A stretch of DNA of 64,000 bases from Fragum whitleyi (Eukaryota > Mollusca > Bivalvia > Cardiida > Cardiidae): positions 36,723,058 to 36,787,057 of the forward strand of contig OX411543.1 in NCBI GenBank assembly GCA_948146395.1, written 5' to 3'. The notes beneath the pieces were generated by a model. It searched no databases. It saw only the letters and a program-made list of their open reading frames with translations, and was not told where the DNA came from. Shown piece by piece: positions 12,584 to 26,600 of the stretch. The position numbers were made by a program, and so were the translations under genes. The stretch's first letter is position 1, and the number at the start of each line of letters is the position of its first letter.

Positions 12584-12881
12584 GACCAGCACGATTAGCT
12601 CAGTTGGTAGAGCACCGGACTTCAAAACCATTGAAGTTCGACCGCGTGGGTTCGGTTCCCGGGCTGGTACACTAACAAAAACTACTTGTCGTTCGGATGA
12701 GACGTTAAACCGAGGCCCCGTGAGACGGTGCTTTACACCGAGCACGTTAATGAACCATGGCGGATCTCAGCAGTAGATTCGTCATGTATCCTTGCACTAT
12801 CCTCCGTAACAACTAACCGTCTTCTGGGGGCGTCGCTCATATCGGCATATGCTACGGTAGAGACGATAAATAAACGGAAAT
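12584..12881 (+). mobile_element. SINE-1, full-length tRNA-derived SINE
   Basis: The head at 12585-12669 is tRNA-like: A box TAGCTCAGTTGGTAGAG, B box GGTTCGGTTCCC, and ACCAGC/GCTGGT acceptor-like ends. The anticodon region is distorted, so it is not a working tRNA. The body contains a GAGACGTTAAACCGAGG domain. The element is flanked by an 18-bp direct repeat (12566-12583 and 12882-12899, ACACACTTTAACCTATAC), read as the target-site duplication of retroposition into the tail of an older copy. Confidence 0.85.
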
Positions 12882-14154
12882 ACACACTTTAACCTATACC
12901 TAAATATTTCTCATCCTGCAGTGTTATAAAATTGAATAACGACATAAGTGTCAACCACGGAAGTGGTTTTGGCTTCAGATATGATCAAAATGAATCTCTC
13001 AGGTTATGGTTCAAAATACTATTAATAAGTTAACAAATCATAACTTTAAACAATGAGTACAGTTCAGGACTGACTAATATTCATAGGTGTTTCTTTGGTT
13101 GGTACTCAAAGACCTTTTCATCCTCTGAGAAGAAACAAAGATAGATAAAAAAAAAGTTAAAACAAATACAACAAATTTACTTGAAATAAGCTTAAACATG
13201 ATAACAATTACTTTTGTAAAAATAAACACCATTGGATATAGGTTGAAGACAGTTTTAGATAGGATTAAATCGTTCTCTCCATTTATGTTTAATTGATAAA
13301 TGTACCTATTTCAAGTGTGTAAAAGAAATTTTCACAGAGTAACAACTCATATTCTAACAAATATTTTTCTAACAGGATTTTCCCCATCTTTCCCTTTCTT
13401 TGAATTTGCATTGAAATTTCCGAATAACGGAAATTTTGTCAAGACAATTCCTCCCCCCTTTTTTTTTAAATTATTTTTACATTCATAGTTTCTCTTATCT
13501 AATTGAATTCAATATATAATTCTAGAATGCCATCAGGTTCGTTCACCATCAGTACTTTCAGTGCTTTGATTAGTCTCGGGGCGAAGAGCATTAGTTGAGT
13601 TTCTTAACAAATGAACAATATCAAACATATAATTTGGCGCATTGTTATTAAGAGTTTTGTAGAAAGGCATTACACCATGATAGCCTACTTGCATCTGTTT
13701 GGAAAAGTAAGCTACGACAACTTCTTCAAGTAGAAGTCAAGCAATTCTCTTCTCGATAGTCTAAAACAGAAAATATATACTCCTTGTAAAATAGGAGTTT
13801 TGTTTCCATATATAGATTGAATGAAATGCATTTGAAAAGAACCAATATCTTAAGATTTGGGCCACTGGACTGTGTTACTTGTTGTCCTATATAGATACCT
13901 AGAAACCTCTTGTAGAGTACAATGACGCCATTTTCTTTGGTTGCCTTTTACCGGTCTTCTAGAACAAACTAAGCTTGGTTGCCTTTTTGCCAGTCTTCTA
14001 GAACAAATCAAGCTTGGTTGGCATTTTGACAACCTTCAGCAACAAATGTACAATTTGCATGAATCCAAAATGGCCGATAATCGCCGATTATTAATAACTA
14101 AAGATAAAATAAAGATGATAAATTGTACTTATTTTGATTTAGATTTGATTTAGA

Positions 14155-14309
14155 TCTTCTTCTTCTTCTTCTTCTTCTTCTTCTTCTTCTTCTTCTTCTT
14201 CTTCTTCTTCTTCTCCTTCTTCTTCTTCTCCTTCTTCTTCTTCTCCTCCTCCTCCTCCTCCTCCTCTTCTTCTTCTTCTTCTTCTTCTTCTTCTTTTCCT
14301 TTTTCTTCT
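14155..14309. repeat. 155-nt pure pyrimidine tract, (CTT)n/(CCT)n
   Basis: An uninterrupted C/T run on the plus strand, then a mixed CTT region to about 14400 with an (ATC)n block at 14360-14383. It ends about 85 bp before the acceptor of the first coding exon. Long Glu/Lys reading frames on the minus strand are artefacts of the repeat. Confidence 0.95.
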
Positions 14310-14485
14310 AGTTCTCTTTCTACCTCTTCTTCTCTTTGTTCTTCTTGTTGTTGTTTCTTTATCATCATCATCATCATCATCATCTCCTTCTTCTTCTTCC
14401 CATTCTTTCAATATTTGCTAGATTTATATTTCTTTTTTTCAATCTTTCTTTTTAAAAAAAGCTCGATTTCTATTTTTTGTTTCAG

Positions 14486-14526
14486 ACCTAAACCCAGACC
14501 CTCGAAAATAAAACCATGATAAAACG
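14486..14526 (+). other. 5' UTR segment of first coding exon, with a short upstream ORF
   Basis: A polypyrimidine tract ending in TTTCAG at 14481-14485 looks like a splice acceptor, so transcription must begin further upstream in an exon I cannot identify. The 41-nt leader contains an ATG at 14516 that opens a four-codon ORF. It stops with TGA at 14528-14530, overlapping the main ATG at 14527 (ATGA arrangement). Confidence 0.6.
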
Positions 14527-14640
14527 ATGACATCAGATCCTAGTTCGGCAGACATACACGATCTCAGTGACCTCCGCATATTAAACGAAGACACAGTCTT
14601 AGAGTGTATTAGGGACAGATTCTACCGAGATATCATATAC
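14527..14640 (+). CDS. CS1: Chitin synthase exon 1: start of myosin motor
   Basis: Encodes residues 1-38, with the motor N-terminal pattern [20 protein letters not shown] followed by FYRDIIY. The donor is TAC|gtaagt, phase 0. There is no SH3-like N-terminal subdomain before the motor core, so the head is short. The next exon continues directly with the classical [12 protein letters not shown] strand. Confidence 0.9.
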
Positions 14641-17600
14641 GTAAGTCTAAATGTGGTCACCGTCAATATGCAGCGGTAGCGCGTCTGACTATCATTTTAA
14701 ACATAGGCGTATCTAGGACTTTGCGATTTATACGCACTCAGACGGCGACAACCAAAGAATATATAGGATAAAGTGATATGTGGACTGTGACAAATGATGA
14801 ATGCCCTCCGTTTGCTCCCTTTTTTGTGATTTTGGCGTTGGTGAATAATCAAAACATCGTAACTACAGCTTAAATAAGCTGTAGTTTCGATGGTATGATC
14901 ATTCATCAACGATATTTTTCGAAGGAGCTTTTATTTTTATTACGCACTTGCGTAATGTGCGTAATGGGAGCTACGCCCTTGCAAAAAGTACCGGATTCGA
15001 TTCCCAACGGCGAAACTCAACCTCCTCGGCTATTTGTCTTCCACCAATTGGTTAATAATCGTGAACCTATATTGGATAGCAGCTCGAGGCTCGGACAGGA
15101 TGAAATGGGTGTACTGGTGTGATAAATACCAGTGTTCCATTGTTAGGTGCTATAGCCGCCGCGGTATAACTGAAAGATTGTTGGAAGCTACGTTAAACCT
15201 CATTCAAACAAGCAAAATAAATATTTTAAACAATACTCCATAAATATCGAATACGGTATAGGTATATTTCCAAATCTGAGCTCTGACGTAGGCGCCGAGT
15301 CTATTACCATAGGTATATCGAGTATAATTATAAAGCAAATGATAGGACTTTACCCTGATTCCTTCACTACAATCATCAAAGTACATGTTTGAGTGAACCT
15401 TGCGTTGTATAAGACAAACAATAACGTTGGTTTAAAAGGTAAATTTTAAAATTTCTTTATGCGCTATTTAAACAAGTTTTATCTATTTCGAATAAATGGC
15501 ACGAGAATCTAACAGTAAAACGTTCATTTCGCGGCTCACCGCGCAAAATCTACCTATATTGTGACTTGTGATATTATCCATGATTAATGCCATGGCAGGG
15601 CGGGGCCTAAGTAACGGCTCATTGCATTTAAGGTTAAGGTAAATCAGCTTTTATTTTAGCAACTTACTTCTACAGAGTCGACACAAATAACTCGAATCCT
15701 AAATTCGTAAATTGGTAACCAAATCCTCGTAACTTCAGCTTAAACAAGCTGAAGTTACGAGGATTTGATAACCAAACGATGAAATGCGTTCACTCTCTCT
15801 AAGCGCGTGAATCCTCTAGGTTAATCACAGTTATTTGCATGCGTTAACAATAAAGAACCCAATTTTTTTAAAAGTAAACTCGCCAAATTACGTCACGGTT
15901 AAGCCCCGCCCTGCCGGTTCATTAATAACGCAGAATAACAATACATTTGTATACAATTGGCAAGTCAAAATGGCGAATTCTACTTATACTATGTATTCTG
16001 TGTTCGCATTCACCTGACAGGGTGTAGCTTAGGCGTGACGTAATTCGGTGAGTTACTTTTCAATATTTTGAGTTATTTTGAAAGGTAGTTCACATGTATC
16101 TTAACACGTGAAAATTACTGTATTGTAAGATCAAAATGGCTTTGACTTGGGTAAGCAAACCATCATAATTTAAGCTGAAGTTACGAACGTTTGTTTAACA
16201 ACAAAAGATTAACGTTTCTAGGTTTCTAGTTATGCATGTCGACAATCAATCAAAGTGAGTAAATATGTAAAGAAAAAACTTTATTTACGTTAATATTAAA
16301 TGCAAGGATCCATTACTTAGACTCCGCCCTGCCAGTGCAAAACTAATGATTTATATTTATTAAATATATTACAAGCCTGGCCCTTCTAGCTCATTCGGTA
16401 TCGCGTTGGGCTGTTAATCTGGATATATTGAGTTCCACTCCTTGCTCATTTATCTCACACCATTTCGATGGCTCAGCGCGAAAGAGTTGTAACTCCCTAT
16501 ATGTTTATAGGGAGTTACAACCGTTTCGCGCTGAGCCAACGATTTCTTACCATCGTAGACAACGGAAGTAGGCAGCATCTCTCTTTCATGGTGCATTTTT
16601 ACACTGTAATCATATTTTATTCTGGTCTTTATGCCAATGGTGACCTTGGTTTGGTTTAAACTTTTTTATGTTACATCGACTTGTAATCAAAGTGATTACA
16701 ACTCAAGTAAACCCCGTTCGATCTTCTTCCTGGATATGAACTAATGCTCGCCCTCCTACATAATTTTCAAATATATCATACCCTTAAGTTTAAATTTATT
16801 TTAACTGTAACTTCGTTATACATGTCTGGGAATATCAGATACATGTAACTCGTGATTGAGCTCTAGCTTATCGAATGGCCGGTAAGTTACTCACATCAAA
16901 TCTTAATTCCGAGACAAAGCTGGATTTATTCTTACTGTTAGTTATTGAGAATTCAACCAAGTTTCTGAGTTTTAAGACGCAAATTAAAATCCTCGAGACT
17001 TGAATTAAAAAAAAAACGGCAAGAATTTGTAGTTATATACGTGTTATTCTATCATGACCAGTTTTTACCATTACATAGAAAAACGTTGAGATATCACAAA
17101 TATAACTGGTTAGTCTCCCTTGATAAAACATACTTTTACTTTTTCCTCACTGTAAGCAACCTTGGGCAACGATATTCGATTACAAGTTCCTTTTAAATTT
17201 GGCCCTAAATTGAAAATTTGTTTCGAACCTGAGCTATTTTCTTCCCTACTGAATAGTTATTTTTCAAATTAAATCCACTTTAAATTTTCGTCTCCAAAAC
17301 CTTTGAATTTAGACAGGTCCAAAATTTGTAAAACAGGAAAGGGTTAAAACGTTCGCAGAGTTCTGACACCCTCAAATCAAAATGGATGTTATATCCTGCC
17401 CCTTTTCAGATTGTAAAAATGATTCCAAGATTTTGCAAGTAACATCCCGCTATGCACGTGAGGAATTTTGTCAAATGCTAAGCGAACGTTTTGATCCTTA
17501 TCGTAAGGCAGGAAACGGTATGTAGATAGGGTAATTTGTGTTACTTTAATCAATTAAAGCTTAAGAACCTTGAAATCATGTAGTGAGTTAAATCATGTAG

Positions 17601-20600
17601 TGAGTTAAAGCCTTTTTTTTCTTTTTTGTTCGATATGTTTAATTTGAAAACAAATTTAGCGAGCATGAGTTTAACGAGCTCAGCTTCAGATAGGGGAGGT
17701 TTTTTTTTAGTTCTAGATATGAATATTTTTCAATTCTTTTTTTAAAATAAATTTATTTATTTTTTCTTATTTTTTTATGAAAAGCGGGATGTAAATTGAA
17801 TGCATGGGTCTCTCGAGTTCACGGAACATATTTACTACTCTACAAATCGACTTGGCACAAAACTTAAATCAACCATTTCAAACGCCTAAGCTTTTTTTTA
17901 AAAAAAAATGTCTTTTTATTGCTTTTGTTGTTGTTCTTGTTGTTATAATTGATGTTGTTGTAGTTTTCTTCTTCTGGGGTTTCGAGTAAATTTGCATCTC
18001 TTTTGTACGAAGTATTGATTTGGTCGAAACTGTGATTATCACAAGTTATTCTTCTTCTGTAAAATTTTATTCGAATTTGAACAGATTCTGTTTCATAGTT
18101 AGGATTAAATCTAATTAGAATTCAATATGATATTCCGAAACAAGGGTTATTATTAACCGATGATATATACAAAAAAATTAGATATTTAGATGCTATTACC
18201 ACGAACTGATATCAATCTTCAAACCACCTTGCTAAATCGTCTATATAAATATAACTTTGTTTATTTCAACTGATGCAAATATATCAACTTCGATTTAAGC
18301 GATACATCAATAAGGAAAACGAGCGTTATGCAATTTCAATTTCGGATTTTTTTGTCCGTTCGTGTTTTACAACGTGACTGCACCATTTTTAAGGAAAAAT
18401 AATAATTATATTTAATCTTACTTGGTCTAAATCAGATAAATGGCAAAAATGATTTTCGATGTGTGCTTTAATGTACCGACGATGTAAATATCTAGATGTT
18501 TATGACCATATTAGAACATAAAGAAGAATTTTGTGTAAAAGTTATCATGAAGAACTTCCAGTTAGTCACATTTAAAAAAAAACATTCCGCTCGATCGAAA
18601 CCATTCAAAATCGCCCGATCAGCGCTCTATTCAATGTATTTAATCCACTCACTCAAATCACTCAAAAACGCGCCAAATTTTTTTTTTAAAAAAAAACCCT
18701 TCAAAATAGTTTACAATGATCAACATTTTATCTTATGAACTAAAATATCCGTGTGATAACTTCCCATATGATATTTTTTTACGATATCCCATGGATATCT
18801 TTAGAACAATTACATACTGCGGTTATTTTGCATTTCTGCTAGTAACATCGGCGAAAACAATGCAAATAGAGGTTATAAGATAAATATAACACATGCTTAG
18901 TGTATTGTATGAAAAAAATCTAACTCGGTTGTGGGAAGTGATAATTGTCTCGGCAAAGCCTCGACAATTATTAATTCTCCCAATCTCATAAGACATTATT
19001 TTCAGAAAAAAAAAACACCAAGTACACATACAGAAAAGTTCGTATATGTTATTACTGGAAGGAAAAAAAATCGATTTGCACGAAAGTAGCGATGATGAAT
19101 TATCTTTCTCGAATTCACTCAATACTCACTATTTGCACTCATTTAATGTCAATCCAAAATCATTCCAATCACCTTAGCAATCTCACGACGGTCTTATCTG
19201 CAATATGTCACAATACCCGTCAGTTTTCAAGTCAAAGAATGTGTGCATTTCCGTTTATTTGTCGTCGCTACCGTAGCATTTGCCCATTTGAGCGACGCCC
19301 CCATCCGAAAGACAATTAGTTTGTAAGTGTGCCAGCCTAGGAATCGAACCTAAGCGATCGACCTTCAATTGCATTTAAATCCAGTGCTCTTCTGACTGAG
19401 CTAATCAGGCTGACTCGAGTAAAAAAATGTGTATTTCCGTTTATTTATCGTCTCTACCGTAGCACATGCCAACAAGAGTCCCCATGAGAGACGCCAAAAG
19501 AGGACGATTAGTTGTTACGGGAATAGTGCATGACAAAAGTACTGCTGAAATCTGCCATGGTTCTTCATCGTGCTCGGTGTAAAGCACTGTCTCACGGAAA
19601 TCCAAAAGACAGTTAGTTTGTTAGTGTGCCAGCCCGGGAATCGAACCAACGCGATCGACCTCATTCGGAATATTGCTCGGACTTTTCCGTAAACTTGAAA
19701 GTACGTCGGAATTACGTGTAGTCAGTTTGAGCCATTTTTTTAGGGAACTCGGCTTTAGGTGGTTCTTTTGTTAATTAAATCACATTTTGTGTTTATTCTT
19801 TCCGATCGTCTGTGGAGATTTTGCTGACGTACGCAAGCAAACACTAAGACGTTTCTAATGAATTTTAACACCATATGATTCATTGACAACAATTTTGAAA
19901 CTAATACAATTTACTTTCTAAGTAATGTAAAGAATTGGATTTAAATGAAAACGGTCGCTCCATGAAAGTGGTCTCTAAATAAACACAGTCGCTCCAGCAA
20001 GATGAACAAAAGCGCCTCAATCCATTCATTCATTCCAAACACTCACTCATACCATACAAAAATCGCCCAAACTCATTGAAAAATATAGAATCAACAATGT
20101 CATTCAAAATAAATTTTGATAGAGAAAAATCGCGATCTCACTGACATAATTCAATTCTTAGCGTCACATAGGTTCTTAAAAAAAAGGATTCTATGTATAG
20201 AAATTTTTGCATTCTTTATGAAAGGGAGGTAATCAATATCGCTAATTTTGTTCATACTAAACAAAATTTACGATAAAGGGTTACCTCCCACTAAGGTCAC
20301 TCAAAACTCGCTCCACACGCTCATTCCATTTCACTTCTAAATAATTCCTAAATCATTCAAATTATCAATTTCATGATATTGTTAACTGTACTATATTTTC
20401 ATATCTACACCTTTATTCGTGTTTTTATATTCCAGACGTATATTGGTGATGTACTGATAGTTGTCAATCCCTTTAAAGATCTTCCTATTTATGACGAAAA
20501 GGTAGGACACGTTTATCTAAATATAATGTCATGTCTTTATTTCATGAACAGCCCCGCGTGCAGAATGAAAGAAAAGACTATTTTCAAATTGTTATCCCGC

Positions 20601-23600
20601 TTTGCAATTAAGTTCACGTGCAAAGATGGGTGGTATTTTACAAACGTTTCACAAACATTTGCATCTTGAACAAAGGGCATTCAATAGCAAATATCTTTGT
20701 ACACGTATATGATGCTAAAAAATGGACCGAAATATTGAGTACCTTTTAACAAATCTGTTTGAAAAAAAAAAAAACATAACAAGAATATCAAACGCATTCG
20801 TTTTAAAAATCTAAGATCTATCTATTGAGCTTCTTAGACTTTGTTAAGGTTATTCAATATTTGAGTTTGATGCTTTATTTTGTCAGTCTGTCAATGTATG
20901 TATGATCCGACATGGCTTTTTTTTTAAATGCCGACCTTAAACTTGCCTAGAAATCTACCTTACTTGATACCTTATTTAATATTTGATTCTAGTATATAGT
21001 AAACTATAAACTATAGTAAATAAATGGATTAAAATAGATATCTAGTAACATGATGCGTCTTAATTAGGTTGATTCTGAATACTTTTCTCGTGCAAAACAA
21101 TGATGTTAGATAGAATTGTTTAAAAGTAAAGGTACGTTTAACAGTGTGAAAGAGGCAATTGATTTTAAAACTTATTTGTGAGAATTCCGGTTTCATTATT
21201 AAGAAAAATATATAATTCAGCTAATTCACTTTACCTAAATATGAGTATCTATTTTAAACTCAAATTTCTAGCACCATGAGCTATACAAAGATGAAACAGT
21301 ACGTAAACAGAATCCGCCCCACGTGTTCTGGGTGGCCGGAAGTGCGTTTAGAAGTCTCATGGAATCTCGTCGAGGACGTTGCATCATCGTCGGGGGGATT
21401 TCCGGTGCAGGAAAGACGGAGTCCACAAAACATATTTTTGAACACATTTTACATCAAGGCGGACAACAACATCCAAACCTCGTTGAAAACCTAAAAGGGG
21501 TGAGTGAAGTTAATACAGCTATGAACATCCTATAATGGACAGGGTGAATGATTTGGAGTGAATTTGAAATAAAATTGAATAAATGGGAGGAGCGAATTCT
21601 TAATGGAATTAAAGGGAGGAAAATGATGTCGGTAAATTCGTTCAAAATTGGACGAAATTAACGATTTTCTACTTCCTCCTATGAATTATTCCTACGTTCT
21701 TTGTTTCTTCGATAGCCAATCAGACGCTTCAAAATCCACACCAGCAAAAATATGCAATTATTTAATGGATATGAATGAAATAGTGGTCGTTTCGAAAATC
21801 TTCGAATTTTCGTTTTAGAACGATTTCGAAACGTTTTTTGCGTGATTAGAGCGATTGTTGTGATGCCACGAACGAAGCGCTGAGCGAGTGACTTAGATCG
21901 TTTTGATCGTCCCGGAATGAGCGTCATTTTCACGATGTTAATTACTGTAAGCGATTTTTTGTGTTCCTATTTGCTACAGAGAAGATGCAACTATCAAAGC
22001 TTAGTATTATAATGACGACAATAACGTTGAAGCTGATACTTTAATTTTACTCTTTAACTTGAAATCAAATAATACCATTAATAACCAAGTGGATACAATG
22101 GTAAAATATATTCTGTAGAAGTAATTCGCATTCTGTGCGTTGTAAGTGGTAAGAATACTACAGATTTAAAAAATGTTGCCTTAAAATGTGCAGTATAATC
22201 TGTCTTAATAAGTGTCACACATTTAAAGACATTTCATTTAAAAATAATAATGTAAACGTCCTCCAAAATTATAATGTTTTTTTCATATCAAAATTCAAAG
22301 ATTTAAAAGATTAAGCAAGTTTTATGTAACTGCTAGAAAGAGATTACTGTGAAGTTCAACGACCCCTTCCATTTGTATAAGGCAGTTTATAAGTTCGTTT
22401 TATGCTGAAGTTGTTTAAGATTACATCTGTTCGAGAAAGTATGTATGGGTTCTACTGTCCCGTCTTTTTGAAAATATATTGTCAAAATTAGGAGAGATTT
22501 GACATTCAAAGATAAATCTCCATTTAATAAATATGCTTACAGGATCTTTAAATATCTTCCTATTTCTTCAAGTAATAATCAGTCGCTCACAATTTCAATT
22601 ATGTCAGTGAAACCATGATTTTTGCTTTTTATATTTTGAATGTAGCTGTTGAATTTATTTTTTAAGTGAGTTTGGAACGTCGTTTTTGAATGGTAAGAGT
22701 GGGGTGTTTGGAATGAACGAATTGAGCGCTGAATGAGCGATTAATGTCAATTTCACGATGTTACTAACTGTACGTTCTTTTTTAATCCTTTAACCCTTTC
22801 CTGTTTAAATCCTGCTTTTTACGTGCCTGTGATTTCATGATTGAGAAATATTGTGAAAAAAGAAGAAATTGCTTCTGACAAGCAATTTCTTCTTTTTCCA
22901 CTCTATTTTCTACCCTACTGAATGGTTACTTTTCAAATTAAATCAACTTTAAATTTTCGTCTGCAAAACCTTTGAATTTGGACAGGTCCAAAATTTTGTT
23001 AAACAGGAAAGGGTTAAGTTTATAAAGAACCGTCTATTAACCCTCATCATGTAGTTCACGGTGTATTGAGGATGTAAACAGAGACTTGTATAAAACAAGA
23101 CCAGCGTTCCCAGGTGTGCAGTCTGATCTTTGTCTGATCTGCCTTTTTCTTTCTTTTTTTTTAATGCTTGGTTGGAAAGTCGATCATACTGGTTTAAATG
23201 ACCGAAAAATTAGCATCGTGTTTGAAATAATTTTTTATTCAGCAGAATAAAAGTTGAGAGAATCGGCCATTTAGAATCCGATCAGTGCGTAGGCTGACTT
23301 AAATCGTAATTCTAATCACTTGACTGATTTTCTGAATCTAGAATGACCAATTAATCTTCTTGTATCGGTATTTTCGAAATTCGGGCTCGATTTTACCTAT
23401 TCTGGACCCAATCTCTTTTTCAAATATTAACGGAGTTCCCGAAGGCCCCTTTTTGCACGTCGGTTCACATATACATGTTTTGAATCTTTTCTGTTTTCCA
23501 AAATTTTAGACTCGACTATATTGAAACGGCTGCAGACGGCACTGAATAGCTGAAATAATTATATTATAATTATATTCCAAGAATATAATCTTTCTCCTAT

Positions 23601-26600
23601 TTTTTTTCCAATTACATTTGAAATGACAAAATTTTATTATTTGTTGCATCCATTGTATACTAAAACATTATCCCAATGGGTTTTTTCTCCACATTTACGT
23701 CACATGTTTTCAGATCAATCCATTGTTAGAACTCTTTGGCAATGCAGCGACTCGGCTAAACGACAACTCTAGTAGGTTTGGAAAGCTAATTGGTTTAAAA
23801 TATGACGAACGAGGGAATCTAGACGAAGGTAGGTTTAAACCCTTCAATCTTTTTTAATTAAGCCTGTGCGTTACATTTCTACAATTTCAAATGTGCGCAG
23901 ATCAAAGACTATGGCCAATCTGTGCACCCGCACAGCCTGTCTATAGTCTTTACTATGTGCTTGGTAGAAAGATAAAGTCTCAAAGAATTTTTAGACAGTA
24001 AGGCAACCTCCGATTGTACTGCATGACTGTCTTGGTTACTCATTGTTTGCAACTCACGCAAATGGGAAATGTCACGCACAGGCTCAATGAATTTAGACTG
24101 GTCCAAATTGAAATAAGTTACAGACGACAAGGGAATGTGGGTGCAATTTGAAATGTAACCATCACATGTGGTTGAAAGTCCCCAGGAAAAAAATAGGAGC
24201 TGTAAGAAAGTTCATCCTTTTCCACATTTTTTCTCGTGTGTAAAATAACATGGCACGTAAAATTTCGAGTCTGCAAGAGAGGGTGTAGTTAAAAAAAACG
24301 AAAAAGAAAAATGGTGAATCACTTTTAAAAAAAAGTAACATTATTAGCAAGGGAAATCGGTCTTTCTCTTTCATTGAAAAATGGAGGACGTTTTTACTTA
24401 ACATATGTGTGGTCTTTGAACAACAGACGTGAAAGTGTTAGAAACGCTACTTACATAATATGCATTTTCTTAAGTATGAGTTAAGTTCTTTCAATCATTT
24501 TACGCAATTTTCTTTCAGCCAACATTTCAACATACATGTTAGAAAAGTCCCGGGTGATAAGCCAACATGATTGTGAGAGAAACTATCATATTTTCTATGC
24601 CTTTGCCAAGGGAGTTCCGGACGAAAAATTACAAGAATACAGAATTGTCCGAAGAACTCTTTATGATTCTAGGTAAGAAACTATTCGTTACTTTAACTTC
24701 TCGGCAGAAATAATGGTTTCTTCGAAGCGTAGGTGGGGATTTAAGAGACATAGAATTTGCGAATCTGAGACTCCCAAATAAGCAACCGGGACCCTTAAAA
24801 CTATCTGATATGAGTCCTGTGGACCCTCTAGGGATCAATTTCAGAATAGGATTGAAGACTGTTTAAAACAGTCTTCAATTCTTTCCTTAAGTTGAGCGCC
24901 AAGTAATTATAAGTATTCATCAATTTCTCAACCTTTAAACAGGGATAAATTTAGGCACATAAAAACTAGATCATAGCTCTAAAAGAAAAAAGTCTTTATC
25001 GAAAGCAGGGACTCCCACACCTAATAAAAGGACCCCTAAGATACTAATGATTGAGTCCTGTGGACCAAACTTTCTTGATGTGAAAGCCCATTCAAGTAAA
25101 ACGTGAAAAAAAAAGTTTAATTAGGGTCAACTAATTTCAGGCCCGGTCTGGTCCCGTTTGAGCCGGACACCTGCCCTGTGTTCAGGCTGAAAAGATGTTG
25201 CAAACCGTGTTCAAATAAGATTCCGCTTTCAATGCAAATGCAGGTGCAAAGCTCGGTATAACTTGAACCGTTTTGTCATCCTGAACGCAGGCCTGGTTCC
25301 CGACTGAAAAACAACAACAACGGGTCCCGCTCGGGCCAGAAATAAGTTGGCCGTAAGTATGGTCCATCATAAATAACCCTGGGTATTTACGTATGCAATG
25401 ACCCCCGCCTTGTGATGCTCAACTATCGGAGGTTGCCGACGAAAATTGATCAATTCTGTACCTTTCTAATATTGATGGACTATTCATAACATTAGGCTAT
25501 GTTTCATTTTTAAATCGGTTTATAAAGTCTTCATACTTTGAATGTTGTTTATCGAAAAGTGTTTATCTATTTAGATTATCTCGATATGACTTTTTAATGC
25601 GCCATTAATCAAATATTATAGGACTGAATAAGATAAATACAGAATATAGACTATAAGTAAGGTATTGTCAAATCCAGGACGTTTAGCCTCGAGGTTAAGA
25701 CCATAAAATTGTAACAGCTACGCCTTTGGGTTTCAAAAAAAAAGGTTTGCGAACGTTTTGAAATGATACTCGCTTTGCACGTGGGAATAATGTCTTAAAC
25801 TTCCAGCAAAAGATGTTTACTTGAGCACAGGGCAAGGGAGTGTCTTTCCAAATATTCTTTTCTCGGATTTCAAAACGGACATAATTCTTAATGTCAGTGG
25901 ACAACAGAAACGCATCTATAACTTGAATACAGTTAAGAACATCGTGTAATTGACAAGGTGAATGATATTGAAATAATCTTGGAATGAGACTGAATTAGTT
26001 TCAGTTGAAGTCCATCGTGGCGTTGAAGAGTACTCCATTGAAGTTGAAGTAATGAAGCTTTTAAAATCCACACGAGGCCTAAAATCGAGCACTGATATAA
26101 TCAAAGCGATTGGAATGATTTTCATTTCCGTGGTGTTGATAACCATAAGGATATTATTCATAAAAATAGCGTACATTCAACTCTTCCATTGATATTTTTT
26201 AAAAAAAAATATATCAAATGAAAAAGTCACACAATTTCAAGTTTTCAATTTGGTGTAAATAACGATTTACATATATGAATTGAACGAAAATAGATATTCC
26301 AAACAAAATAGCATTCATCCCTAGAATAGCGTCTTTCAGACTGACGACGTTTTGATATGACTTTAGGACGTCACAATTCGACACTAGTTTACGTCATGTA
26401 TAACGTCATCTGATTGCTTTTGAGTATTGAGCTTTGAGAGCCTATTCGCCTTCATTTTTACTTTCGTTTTCCTTAAAATATAATTTACATTTAATTAATT
26501 TACTTTGATCATTGTGGAACAGTTTCATATGATAGGAAAACGAAATAAAACCATACTCGTCTATTATATTATATATATTATATATACTATTATATTTTAT

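Larger units (their letters stand above)
1..14485. other. Upstream region without a supported coding gene
   Basis: About 14.5 kb with only short chance ORFs. It holds family A, C, D, E and F elements, SINEs and microsatellites listed separately. Between them (for example 161-3270, 9240-9670 and 13000-13850) I see no recognisable structure. A noncoding first exon and promoter of the chitin synthase gene may lie here or further upstream. Confidence 0.6.
14641..20435 (+). other. Intron 1 of chitin synthase
   Basis: The longest intron (5.8 kb). It contains a family H element, SINE-2 and tRNA-Asn-like remnants, a 48-bp palindrome, a family A fragment, two minus-strand SINE-1 copies and family F pieces. 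From about 16,680 to 17,230 and 17,520 to 18,550 nothing recognisable was seen. Confidence 0.8.

Noticed and set aside
12585..12669. Functional tRNA gene
   Set aside because: The A and B boxes are good, but the anticodon arm and variable region are distorted and too long. It is followed by a SINE body and flanked by a target duplication, so it is a SINE head.
14139..14411. Glu/Lys-rich ORFs on the minus strand
   Set aside because: Pure translation of the CTT/CCT microsatellite.
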